From: JBLMZI01 sp050258755
GTDB lineage: Bacteria > Bacillota > Syntrophomonadia > Syntrophomonadales > DTU052
DNA length: 64,000 nucleotides
NCBI GenBank assembly: GCA_050258755.1
Contig: JBLMZI010000006.1
Span: forward strand, 124,001 to 188,000
Direction of reading: 5' to 3'
Shown: piece after piece, positions 55,321 to 63,991 of the stretch
Position numbering within the stretch: position 1 is the stretch's first letter
How the letters are laid out: every line of letters begins with the position of its first letter
The notes under the pieces: generated by a model
Databases searched by the model: none
What the model was told of the DNA's origin: nothing
What the model saw: only the letters and a program-made list of their open reading frames with translations
Position numbers and translations under genes: made by a program

Positions 55321-56856
55321 TTACTCCCATTCGATCGTGCCTGGCGGTTTGCTGGTGATATCATACACCACCCGATTTACCCCTTTGACCTCATTGACCA
55401 CCCGGCGGGAGATCGCGTCCAGCAGTTCATAGGGCAGCCGGGCCCAATCCGCCGTCATGGCGTCATCACTGGTGACCGCCCGAACGATGATCGGATAGGA
55501 ATAGGTCCGCTCGTCGCCCATTACGCCAACACTGCGCATCGAGGGCAGCACGGCAAAATACTGCCAGACTTCCTTGCCCAGCCCGGCATCGCGGATCGAT
55601 TGGGTAACGATGGCATCGGCATCCCGCAGAATGGTGAGCTTATCCGGAGTAATGTCGCCCAAAATCCGGATCGCAAGTCCCGGTCCGGGGAATGGCTGCC
55701 GCCAGACGATTTCGTCCGGCAAGCCCAGTTCCTCGCCGATAGCACGCACTTCGTCCTTAAACAGGAGCCGAAGCGGCTCGATCAGTTCAAATTCCATGTC
55801 TTCCGGCAGACCGCCCACATTGTGATGGCTCTTGATCGTAGCCGCCGTCTTCGTGCCGCTTTCCACAACGTCCGGGTACAAGGTCCCCTGGACCAGGAAT
55901 TTGGCCCCGCCGACTTTCGCCGCCTCATCCTCAAAGACCCGGATAAACTCATTTCCGATGATTTTGCGTTTCTGCTCCGGATCGCTTACCCCGGCCAGTT
56001 TGGACAGGAAGCGTTCCGAGGCGTCCGCATGAACCAGATTGATTTTCATATGGTCACGGAAAGTGGCTACAACCTGCTCTGCTTCATCTTTTCGGAGAAG
56101 GCCGTGGTCAACAAAAATGCAGGTCAGCTTGTCCCCTAAGGCCCGGTGAACCAGTGCTGCCGCCACCGAGGAATCGACCCCGCCGGACAGACCGCAGACC
56201 ACCTGCGCATCGCCGGCCTGGGCTCGGATTTCGGCCACCGTTTGCGCGATGAACTGCTTTAAGTCCCAGTCACCGGAACAGCCGCACACCTTATACAGGA
56301 AGTTTTTTAAAATGTCATTACCGTATGGGGTATGCCGCACTTCCGGATGGAACTGCACACCGTACAGCTTCCGGGCTGGGTCACTCATGGCCGCTACCGG
56401 GCTGTTGCCGGTCAACGCGGTGACCGCAAATCCAGCGGGCGCTTCGGTCAGATGGTCGCCGTGGCTCATCCAGACCTGCATTTCAGCGGGAACGCCGGCA
56501 AACAAATCATCATCGGCCGCAGTTACATTCAGGTTGCAGCGGCCATACTCGCGCAGATCGGCCCGGTCCACCCTGCCGCCGAGTTCCTGCGCCATCAGCT
56601 GCATCCCGTAGCAGATACCCATGACCGGAATGCCCGAGGACAGTATGCGCGAATCGCATTTGGGCGCGCCTTCCAGATGGACACTGGCCGGCCCGCCAGA
56701 AAAAATGATGCCTTTCGGTTTCATGGCCATTAGCTGCTCATAGGGAATATCAAAGGGCAGCATTTCGCTATACACGGCAAGTTCACGGACCCGCCTGGCA
56801 ATCAGTTGGTTGTACTGCCCGCCAAAGTCAAGAACAACAACGAGTTCTGCGCTCAT
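55321..56856 (-). CDS. guaA: GMP synthase (glutamine-hydrolysing) GuaA
   Basis: Converts XMP to GMP. The 511 aa have an N-terminal glutaminase ([18 protein letters not shown], nucleophile Cys in [28 protein letters not shown]), a PP-loop ATP pyrophosphatase ([19 protein letters not shown]) and the dimerisation domain ending KPPGTIEWE. It overlaps hpt by 4 bp, so salvage and synthesis of GMP are coupled. Confidence 0.97.
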   Translation of the reverse strand: MSAELVVVLDFGGQYNQLIARRVRELAVYSEMLPFDIPYEQLMAMKPKGIIFSGGPASVHLEGAPKCDSRILSSGIPVMGICYGMQLMAQELGGRVDRADLREYGRCNLNVTAADDDLFAGVPAEMQVWMSHGDHLTEAPAGFAVTALTGNSPVAAMSDPARKLYGVQFHPEVRHTPYGNDILKNFLYKVCGCSGDWDLKQFIAQTVAEIRAQAGDAQVVCGLSGGVDSSVAAALVHRALGDKLTCIFVDHGLLRKDEAEQVVATFRDHMKINLVHADASERFLSKLAGVSDPEQKRKIIGNEFIRVFEDEAAKVGGAKFLVQGTLYPDVVESGTKTAATIKSHHNVGGLPEDMEFELIEPLRLLFKDEVRAIGEELGLPDEIVWRQPFPGPGLAIRILGDITPDKLTILRDADAIVTQSIRDAGLGKEVWQYFAVLPSMRSVGVMGDERTYSYPIIVRAVTSDDAMTADWARLPYELLDAISRRVVNEVKGVNRVVYDITSKPPGTIEWE

Positions 56857-57410
56857 GACCCCACTCCTCTCTGAATCGCCTCCGGCTTCAGCTTGTACAC
56901 ACCGGCCAGATTGCGATATTTTTCGGCATAGTCAAGACCATATCCCACCACAAAGTGGTCCGGAATCGAAAACCCGTTGTAGTCGGAAACGACATCCGAC
57001 TTGCGGCGGCTGGGCTTATCCAGAAAGGTACAGATTTTGAGGCTTTTCGGCTGACGCCGCTGGAGAATTTCCAGGATGTATTTCAAGGTGACGCCAGTAT
57101 CGATGATGTCTTCCACGATCAAAACGTGGCGTCCCTCGATGGGCTGTTCCAGGTCCTTTAAGATGCGCACTTCACCGGACGAGTGATCTGAAGCCCCATA
57201 GCTGGACAGGTCCATAAAGTCCATCGTAACCGGAAGACCGATACATCGGACCAGATCGGCCATAAATACGAATGCGCCTTTTAAAATACCGACTACCAGC
57301 AGTTCCTCCCCCTGGTAGTCCGCGGTGATCCGGCGGCCCAACTCCTGAACCTTTGCCCTGATCTCGGTCTCGGTAAACAGAACCTCGACATCATCAATCA
57401 ACACGGTCAT
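56853..57410 (-). CDS. hpt: Hypoxanthine phosphoribosyltransferase Hpt
   Basis: Salvages hypoxanthine and guanine with PRPP. About 185 aa. The PRPP-binding motif is [46 protein letters not shown] and [18 protein letters not shown] are family marks. The start is uncertain. ATG 57410 is given, but GGAGG is only 2 nt from it, and GTG 57404 has the better spacing of 8 nt. The promoter at 57426-57454 leaves a very short leader in either case. It is first in the operon with guaA. Confidence 0.93.
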   Translation of the reverse strand: MTVLIDDVEVLFTETEIRAKVQELGRRITADYQGEELLVVGILKGAFVFMADLVRCIGLPVTMDFMDLSSYGASDHSSGEVRILKDLEQPIEGRHVLIVEDIIDTGVTLKYILEILQRRQPKSLKICTFLDKPSRRKSDVVSDYNGFSIPDHFVVGYGLDYAEKYRNLAGVYKLKPEAIQRGVGS

Positions 57411-57425
57411 CCCCTCCACAAGAGG

Positions 57426-57454
57426 ATTATAGCAACCCCACGGAACGGGTGCAA
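57426..57454 (-). promoter_or_regulatory. Promoter of hpt-guaA
   Basis: An extended -10 (TGCTATAAT, hexamer 57431-57426) has TTGCAC (57454-57449) 17 bp upstream. The -35 hexamer is the first six bases of the 104-bp repeat unit read on the other strand, so promoter and repeat overlap. Confidence 0.7.
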
Positions 57455-57669
57455 GGAAGCCACGCTAAGATCAGTTCCCTTAATGCGTGGCTTGCAGTAC
57501 TTTTTTCCTTAGCCTTTGCCGTAAATACGGCAAGCAGTATAGATCGTTAAACGTGCAAGGAAGCCACGCTAAGATCAGTTCCCTTAACGCGTGGCTTGCA
57601 GTACTTTTTTCCTGAGCCCTTGCCGTAAATACGGCAAGCAGCATAGATCGTTCAAAGTGCAAGGAAGCC
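57449..57669. repeat. 104-bp tandem repeat with two hairpins per unit
   Basis: Units begin at 57449 and 57553, and a partial third (13 bp) at 57657, giving a period of 104 bp with few mismatches. Each full unit holds a long hairpin (GCAA-GG-AAGCCACGC with GCGTGGCTTGC, then AGTACTTTTTT) and a perfect 8-bp hairpin TTGCCGTA / TACGGCAA. The plus-strand reading resembles two terminators in a row, but the only plus-strand gene nearby is far downstream. It lies between two minus-strand genes. Confidence 0.85.
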
Positions 57670-57685
57670 GGGATGTGATTGGGCC

Positions 57686-57720
57686 ATAAAAAATAGGCCT
57701 CTTTCGAGGCCTATGGGATT
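57686..57720 (-). terminator. Intrinsic terminator after the lipoprotein-like gene
   Basis: ATAGGCCTC (57693-57701) and GAGGCCTAT (57706-57714) form a perfect 9-bp stem with a TTTC loop, then TTTTTTA on the minus strand. The stem includes the stop codon of the gene. Confidence 0.9.
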
Positions 57721-58403
57721 TTCGGTTCTTCAATTTTGATGGGCTGGCCGAAATCATCAAATCCGACCATCATCTGGAGGAAGGTGTCCGGGTTGTTCCG
57801 GCTGACCGCGGTCAAGTTCGCCTTCCGGATTCGTTGGTCCCTGACATCGACCCAGATCTCATACCGGAAATCCTTCCAGAGGATCTCCATCAACTCGTTT
57901 TCCACACTTGGCTTGCAGCGGAGCACCAGGCACCGCTCGCCATCTATCGCCTCCCAGCGGTCTTTTTTCAGATCATTGATCTGTTTGAAATTGAAATTTG
58001 ACAATGGGTCAAGTTCTGAAATCAAGACTTTGGCCGAATTGCTTTCGGCGTCTTTGATCACTAACCATCGTTTAGAGAAAGAGTCCCAGTTGTACACGGT
58101 CCGGTTGAAATGATAAATGTCAACCGGGGTTTTCACCATCTCCCCCTTGATGTGTATACTTCCTTGCTGGTTCTTCTCACCTGATACTCGGCTTATCACC
58201 TCCTTCCTTCCATCCACCTGGAGGATGGACTCCAGTTGATATCGAAAACTCGAGGCCGCCGCTGTCCGGGTCAATGCCTGGTCCAGAAGCGACCCCGCGT
58301 CGATTCTGCTTTCCTGATACTGCTGATAATATCCGGGTGCCAGCCATACGGCCAACGCCAGGGAGATGGCAATCAAACCGAGCCACAGCCACTTCTTTTT
58401 CAT
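57711..58403 (-). CDS. Membrane-anchored LolA/LppX-like extracellular protein
   Basis: 230 aa with one N-terminal helix (WLWLGLIAISLALAVWLA) and no lipobox cysteine, so it is a signal anchor or cleaved secretory protein. The rest alternates beta strands, as in the LolA/LppX half-barrel fold: SLLDQALTRTAAASSFRYQLES, VSGEKNQQGSIHIKGEM, YNWDSFSKRWLVIK and RIRKANLTAVS. The assignment is by layout and is tentative. GGGGGTG lies 4-5 nt before ATG 58403. It is monocistronic, ending in a strong terminator. Confidence 0.6.
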   Translation of the reverse strand: MKKKWLWLGLIAISLALAVWLAPGYYQQYQESRIDAGSLLDQALTRTAAASSFRYQLESILQVDGRKEVISRVSGEKNQQGSIHIKGEMVKTPVDIYHFNRTVYNWDSFSKRWLVIKDAESNSAKVLISELDPLSNFNFKQINDLKKDRWEAIDGERCLVLRCKPSVENELMEILWKDFRYEIWVDVRDQRIRKANLTAVSRNNPDTFLQMMVGFDDFGQPIKIEEPKIP

Positions 58404-58680
58404 GGCCCACCCCCGTGTTGTTTTGCTTCCAGTCTATGAATCAGCCGGTGGGTTTATGCGGGAGAGCTTTAGAAAAAACGGGCATAGGGCCGCCCAGCCG
58501 GGACATGGTTCAGGGTGTTTTACCGGCTTACATCGTCTTTACGTATCCCTGGAGAATTGCGCCGCCCGCTTACTTTCCCGGCATTTATGCATTTCTTCCA
58601 TATAAAGTAAGAAATGTGAACCCTTTCGGGAACAAATATTACAGTACAACGCAGGATGATGCGGAAAGGAACAGGCTTCA

Positions 58681-59208
58681 ATGAATCATTCCGAAGCAAC
58701 CTTATCAAAAGCAGGAAACAACCTGGTTGAAAAGCTCCTTGTAATCATTTTGGGAATCCTCCCGGCTATCATTCAACTGGCCTTTCTGCTGGACTACTAC
58801 AAGTATTGCGTGATCCCGGGGACTCATCTCGGTTTTCACCGCGAGCCCCGCTGGCTTGAAACGCAGTCCTATTTTTGGCTTTTATTGATCGCCGCACTCG
58901 CAATCGTACTCATCGTCAAGCGACTGCGCCGGGTCTATCGCATATTCCTGATTACCATCCTCTTTTCGGGTTTATTTGCCTATGTAGTGTCAGATCAGGT
59001 GATTTATCGGCATTATCTTAATGAGATTAAGATGTACGACCTTTATGAAAACGGGAAGTATGATGCGTTTGTAGCGCAAATCACCCGCTACGATATGCGT
59101 ATACAACAGGAGGGCATGCTTGGGCTGCGAAATCCTAGCTTCCGGCTTTGCGTACCGGAAACTGGATTTCGGTCACGCACTGGGATGGGTCCGGAGCTTG
59201 ATCAATAG
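58681..59208 (+). CDS. Three-helix membrane protein, unknown
   Basis: 175 aa with AAAGGAA before ATG 58681. Hydrophobic helices are at about 17-39, 62-82 and 87-106, followed by a soluble EIKMYDLYENGKYDAFVAQI segment. The last ~25 residues are encoded antisense to the end of the MerR gene (overlap 59135-59208) and look low in protein character (PETGFRSRTGMGPELDQ). The reading frame may therefore have lost its original stop. No family was recognised. Confidence 0.5.
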   Translation: MNHSEATLSKAGNNLVEKLLVIILGILPAIIQLAFLLDYYKYCVIPGTHLGFHREPRWLETQSYFWLLLIAALAIVLIVKRLRRVYRIFLITILFSGLFAYVVSDQVIYRHYLNEIKMYDLYENGKYDAFVAQITRYDMRIQQEGMLGLRNPSFRLCVPETGFRSRTGMGPELDQ

Positions 59209-59956
59209 GCAGGAGGTAGACCTCCCGATTGGGGCCAATTATCTCCCAACCATTCTCCTGAATCCAGCGGCCGATGGCAGCGTATGCGGCAGACAGTCCT
59301 TCATAGGGACCCCGATGAATCGCGCAGGCTGCTGTTTCGATGGCCGGATACTCTTTTACCGCCAGACCGGCGGCCGGGCCTGCTACCGGCATAGCTGTCT
59401 CGACATCTACGTCCCGTTCTTTGTACTCGGTATCAAAGTACACCGCGATGCCCGGCCCGGCAAATCGGGCGCCGGACTGCGCAATCTGCCCGCACAGCCG
59501 CTCCCACAGCATTCCGACCTGATCGTATGCCGGAATCGTTTCGCGCAATGCGCAAACCAGTACGGGTTCCACCCGCTTAATAATCACATCATATCCGTTC
59601 GACATAGTGATATCCCCCTCTTCTTCAATCTCTCGAAGACGCACCGCCAGCAAGGCCATGCGGTTCTTCTCCTGCTTGATCAGATCGGCAATCTGCGCCT
59701 GGCGCGCCCGGTACATCTCGCGCAGTTGGCCGGCATCCAGCTGGCCGTCCATCAGCACCCCGATCTGTTCCAGACCGAATCCCAGGCTCTTTAGCACCAG
59801 AATCCGATTCAGGCGCGGCATCTGATCAGCCGTGTACCAGCGGTATCCGGTCTGGCTGTCCACCGCGGCTGGCTTCAACAGCCCCAGTTCATCATAATGC
59901 CGCAGGGCCTTGACCGAAACCTGGGCCAGTTTCGAGAAATCACCGATCTTGAACAT
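59135..59956 (-). CDS. MerR-family regulator with GyrI-like effector domain
   Basis: 273 aa. The N-terminal MerR winged helix (KIGDFSKLAQVSVKALRHYDELGLLKPAAVD...GYRWYTADQ) is followed by a dimerisation coiled-coil (QIADLIKQEKNRMALLAVRLREIEEE). The C-terminal GyrI/SOUL-like ligand domain (VIIKRVEPVLVCALRETIPAYDQVGML...PYEGLSAAYAAIGRWIQENGW) is as in BmrR, a multidrug-sensing regulator. The gene is driven by its own 19-bp-spacer promoter at 60000-60030. No drug pump is adjacent. Confidence 0.88.
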   Translation of the reverse strand: MFKIGDFSKLAQVSVKALRHYDELGLLKPAAVDSQTGYRWYTADQMPRLNRILVLKSLGFGLEQIGVLMDGQLDAGQLREMYRARQAQIADLIKQEKNRMALLAVRLREIEEEGDITMSNGYDVIIKRVEPVLVCALRETIPAYDQVGMLWERLCGQIAQSGARFAGPGIAVYFDTEYKERDVDVETAMPVAGPAAGLAVKEYPAIETAACAIHRGPYEGLSAAYAAIGRWIQENGWEIIGPNREVYLLPIDQAPDPSQCVTEIQFPVRKAGS

Positions 59957-59999
59957 GGTAAGCCTCCGTTATTTGGGTATCTCGCGAGCTCGCACCTTC

Positions 60000-60030
60000 A
60001 TCGTAGGGTCTCCCGCAAGGGGAGAGTCAA
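60000..60030 (-). promoter_or_regulatory. MerR-type promoter with 19-bp spacer and operator
   Basis: TTGACT (60030-60025) and TACGAT (60005-60000) are 19 bp apart. That is the stretched spacing that MerR proteins untwist. The spacer holds the inverted repeat TCTCCC-5-GGGAGA (60009-60025). It controls the MerR gene itself. Confidence 0.8.
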
Positions 60031-60173
60031 GCAGGAAAAGAGATTTTTTGAAGCGGAGATTCTTCGGGGATTAAAACGAACTGTTTTGCAGTTCTATTGC
60101 CCCTGGAGTTTGCTGTCGTTTTAGGATGGTCACAGCCTGGATTGTACTCAGTTACGAACGAACCGTCTCTCGG

Positions 60174-60260
60174 TCACATCTTCTTGATATAACCCGATAA
60201 CAGCATAACCGAAAGCATTACTAGTACCCCAACTAAAACGATAAACGTAACCCAATCCAT
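60174..60260 (-). CDS. 28-aa hydrophobic peptide (toxin/holin-like candidate)
   Basis: ATG 60260 has AAAAGGAA 8 nt upstream. The product is almost wholly one membrane helix (MDWVTFIVLVGVLVMLSVML) with a short polar, basic end (SGYIKKM). The ORF is bracketed by the inverted repeat ACCGTCTC (60162-60169) and GAGACGGT (60278-60285), so the mRNA ends could pair. Size and shape resemble small holin-like toxins of Firmicutes, but many regulatory membrane peptides look alike. It follows the 41-aa ORF by 28 bp. Confidence 0.4.
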   Translation of the reverse strand: MDWVTFIVLVGVLVMLSVMLLSGYIKKM

Positions 60261-60288
60261 AATTTCATTCCTTTTCTGAGACGGTCTC

Positions 60289-60414
60289 TTAGCCCAAGTA
60301 CCCGTCCTCACAGCCCGAAGAACTGTACCCGCCAAATTTCCCTTTCTCTATATACTGCCAATTTCCTTTTTTCGGCATTTCCTCAACGGGTACAATAGTC
60401 GCCCAAAGCGCCAT
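60289..60414 (-). CDS. 41-aa small protein candidate
   Basis: Open frame from ATG 60414 with AGGAG 11 nt upstream; a GAGCC/GGCTC mini-hairpin lies between the two and could shorten the effective spacing. The product starts MALWATIVPVEEMPKKGNWQ and ends GGYSSSGCEDGYLG. Its composition is protein-like (lysine, aromatic and glycine rich, one cysteine), unlike chance frames nearby. No family was recognised. A short peptide precursor is one possibility, but no modifying enzyme is adjacent. Confidence 0.35.
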   Translation of the reverse strand: MALWATIVPVEEMPKKGNWQYIEKGKFGGYSSSGCEDGYLG

Positions 60415-60489
60415 AGAGCCGAAGGCTCCTACCTACAGGGGCGGGCGGGCCACACTACAAAACAAACTGGGCGGCAAAGGCACTCGCAA

Positions 60490-60705
60490 GTGGAGGAGGC
60501 TGGTCCGTGGGTGAGCCATTAGACCTGGCGGCGTAATACTTCCCGGTGAAGCTGAGGAACCGTTGCAGGTTCAACTCGGCATGGATGCCGAGTTCCTGAG
60601 ACCCGGCAGGGAAGCCGGGTGTCTCAGGTTGGGTCTGCAACCCGAAGCAAACCGCGGAAGTATAGCCGACAGGTCGTGGCTCACCCACGGACCAGCCTCC
60701 TCCAC
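60490..60705. repeat. 216-bp multi-hairpin element closed by a 29-bp perfect inverted repeat
   Basis: Positions 60490-60518 and 60677-60705 are perfect reverse complements. Inside, nested pairings continue: GACCTG/CAGGTC, CGGC/GCCG, ATACTTCC/GGAAGTAT and GTTGCAG/CTGCAAC. These enclose two side hairpins, AACTCGGCAT/ATGCCGAGTT and a 13-bp stem (CCTGAG, ACCCGGC with GCCGGGT, CTCAGG, and a 2-nt bulge). The whole folds as one branched structure. No known RNA family, ORF or target-site duplication was recognised. It is either a structured RNA or a MITE-like element. Confidence 0.7.
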
Positions 60706-60797
60706 GCCCCCGCCAGCCCCCAACTACCACAAAGCCCCCAAGCCGCCCGGCTGGGCAAACCAATGGCACGTCGAGTGCCCCCCGTCAACACCAAACG

Positions 60798-60834
60798 CAA
60801 AAACGCGGGCACTGATCCGACTCAATGCCCGCGC
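60798..60834 (-). terminator. Intrinsic terminator after degV
   Basis: CGCGGGCA (60804-60811) and TGCCCGCG (60826-60833) pair across a 14-nt loop, followed by TTTTTG on the minus strand. It lies 65 bp after the degV stop and separates it from the folded element. Confidence 0.88.
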
Positions 60835-60898
60835 TCCCAGTCATGGAATACTGTTTTTCGTTAGGACACGAGAACCGTCCCGTGTGCCTTCTCCCGGC

Positions 60899-61744
60899 TT
60901 AAACCTCGTAGAACGAAACCCCAATCAGGCCAGGGCCGGTGTGCACACCGAGGGCCGGACTGATCTGGCCGAAAACGACTTCCTTGATGTTCGGCAGCTT
61001 CATCAGCCGCTCTTTCAGCTTCAAGGTCTCTTCCAGCGCGCCGCCATGCATCACGGCCAGATTCACACTGGTTTTCTCGACCGCCTTCTCCACCAGATTG
61101 TACAGCTTTTCAATCGACTGCTGACGCCCGCGCGCCTTGCAGTGGGTATAATACTTGCCCTCATCATCACATGCGATGATCGGCTTCAGATTCAGCAGTT
61201 CCCCGAGCATCGCCGCCACGCGCCCGATCCGGCCGCCCTTGCGCAGGTACTCCAGGGTTTCGATGACATAATACATGTGAATCTTGGGCCGCCGCTCAAT
61301 AACATTTTCAAGCACTTTGGTGAAGTTCAGCCCGGCCGCAATGTCCTTGGCCGCTTCATACACCTGAAAGCCCTGCGCGATTGACAGCACCTTGGTGTCA
61401 AACACCTCAATCTGCAGGTCCTTGAATTCACGGGCCGCCATGCGGACCATTTCGATGGTTCCGGACAGCCCCCCGGAGATATGGATCGCCAGCACTTTTT
61501 TGAACCCCTTGTCCGCGATCTCCTCAAAAATCCGTTTCGCATCCCCGACGCTGGGCATCGACGTGGTGGGAATCCTCGCCGGCATCTGAGAATAAACCTC
61601 TTCCGGCTGAATCGTGACCCGGTCGTCGTACACCTGATCGCCGTAGATAATCTTTAAAGGCAGGACAAAGATCCCGAGTTTCTCAATCACGTCCGCCGGG
61701 AGATCACAGCCGCTATCCGTTAAAAGCGCGATTTTTTCTTCCAC
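60899..61744 (-). CDS. degV: DegV-family fatty-acid-binding protein
   Basis: Two-domain DegV fold that binds a fatty acid and, in the FakA/FakB system, presents it for phosphorylation. The 281 aa run from GTG 61744, chosen because AAGGAG lies 9 nt upstream and because the promoter at 61777-61805 would start transcription inside or after ATG 61774. Motifs are ALLTDSGCDLPADV, PTTSMPSVGDAKRIFEE, HISGGLSGTIEMV, MYYVIETLEYLRKGGRIGRVAA and ALGVHTGPGLIGV. No fakA-like kinase lies nearby. The ligand is inferred from the family only. Confidence 0.88.
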   Translation of the reverse strand: MEEKIALLTDSGCDLPADVIEKLGIFVLPLKIIYGDQVYDDRVTIQPEEVYSQMPARIPTTSMPSVGDAKRIFEEIADKGFKKVLAIHISGGLSGTIEMVRMAAREFKDLQIEVFDTKVLSIAQGFQVYEAAKDIAAGLNFTKVLENVIERRPKIHMYYVIETLEYLRKGGRIGRVAAMLGELLNLKPIIACDDEGKYYTHCKARGRQQSIEKLYNLVEKAVEKTSVNLAVMHGGALEETLKLKERLMKLPNIKEVVFGQISPALGVHTGPGLIGVSFYEV

Positions 61745-61776
61745 AACCAATGTCTCCTTTTCAACCGACTGCATTC

Positions 61777-61805
61777 ATAATAGCGAGTATTGTCCATCCA
61801 CTCAA
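61777..61805 (-). promoter_or_regulatory. Promoter of degV
   Basis: TTGAGT (61805-61800) and TATTAT (61782-61777) are separated by 17 bp, giving a start at about 61770 and a ~25-nt leader to GTG 61744. Confidence 0.75.
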
Positions 61806-61953
61806 GCAAAAAATGCCTCGAAAACCAAACGTGCACACCGAATAGAAGGCGATTTATCCATATTCGTATTGTTTGATTCTGCCAAGGATTTCTATGCAGA
61901 TTGCCGGCTGGCAGGGTGTGCACAACGATTTGCGGGATCCGCGCCGAAGAAAG

Positions 61954-61986
61954 AAAAAAGCCGCGGCTTATGCGCCGCGGCTTTTT
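61954..61986 (-). terminator. Intrinsic terminator after groEL
   Basis: AAAAAGCCGCGG (61955-61966) pairs with CCGCGGCTTTTT (61975-61986), a perfect 12-bp stem ending 12 bp before the groEL stop codon in plus-strand order. Confidence 0.93.
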
Positions 61987-61997
61987 GGATTCGTAGC

Positions 61998-63635
<1,638 letters not shown>

Positions 63636-63953
63636 TTACTTGCCTTTTTTCTTGAGGTCGACAATCGCCAGAACATCTCTTTCGGAAAGAATGAGATATT
63701 CATCGCCATCGATCTTGATTTCCGTGCCGGCATATTTCGAGAAAATGATCCGGTCGCCGACTTTGACGTCCATTGCGAGTTTCTCGCCGACTTTGTTGCC
63801 GGAATCCAGGGTTCTGCCCGGACCTACAGCCATTACTTCGCCTTCCTGCGGCTTCTCTTTGGCGGTGTCAGGAAGAAAAATTCCACTCTTGGTCTTTTCT
63901 TCACCCTGCAAAACCTTAACGACAATGCGGTCTCCCAAAGGTTTAACGTTCAC
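63636..63953 (-). CDS. groES: Co-chaperonin GroES
   Basis: 105-aa lid of the GroEL chamber. The start is GTG 63953 ([20 protein letters not shown]) with GGGGG 7 nt upstream; the longer frame runs into the CIRCE leader. The mobile loop [19 protein letters not shown] and the end [15 protein letters not shown] are standard. It is about eight residues longer than most bacterial GroES because of a KKKGK tail and a small insertion. Confidence 0.97.
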   Translation of the reverse strand: MNVKPLGDRIVVKVLQGEEKTKSGIFLPDTAKEKPQEGEVMAVGPGRTLDSGNKVGEKLAMDVKVGDRIIFSKYAGTEIKIDGDEYLILSERDVLAIVDLKKKGK

Positions 63954-63991
63954 CAATATACCCCCTTGCTCGTTGCTTGGATTTTTTATTA

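Noticed and set aside
58436..58684. Plus-strand frame of 82 codons ending ATGA-coupled to the gene at 58681
   Set aside because: The last ~40 codons look somewhat protein-like and the overlap is suggestive, but neither possible ATG has a ribosome site and no family is recognisable. Not enough to call a gene.
60490..60705. 6S RNA, SRP RNA, tmRNA or RNase P RNA as identity of the folded element
   Set aside because: None of the conserved cores (SRP tip GGTCAGG..GGAAGCAGC, RNase P GAGGAAAGTCC, tmRNA ends) is present, and the 29-bp perfect closing stem with two side hairpins does not fit the 6S open-bubble layout.
60455..60769. Minus-strand frame of 104 codons across the folded element
   Set aside because: It runs through both arms of the 29-bp inverted repeat and is compositionally a by-product of the hairpin. 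Its only apparent content is the repeat itself.
60563..61384. Long plus-strand frame (273 codons) over the element and degV
   Set aside because: Most of it is antisense to the well-supported degV gene; it has no ribosome site and no domain signal.
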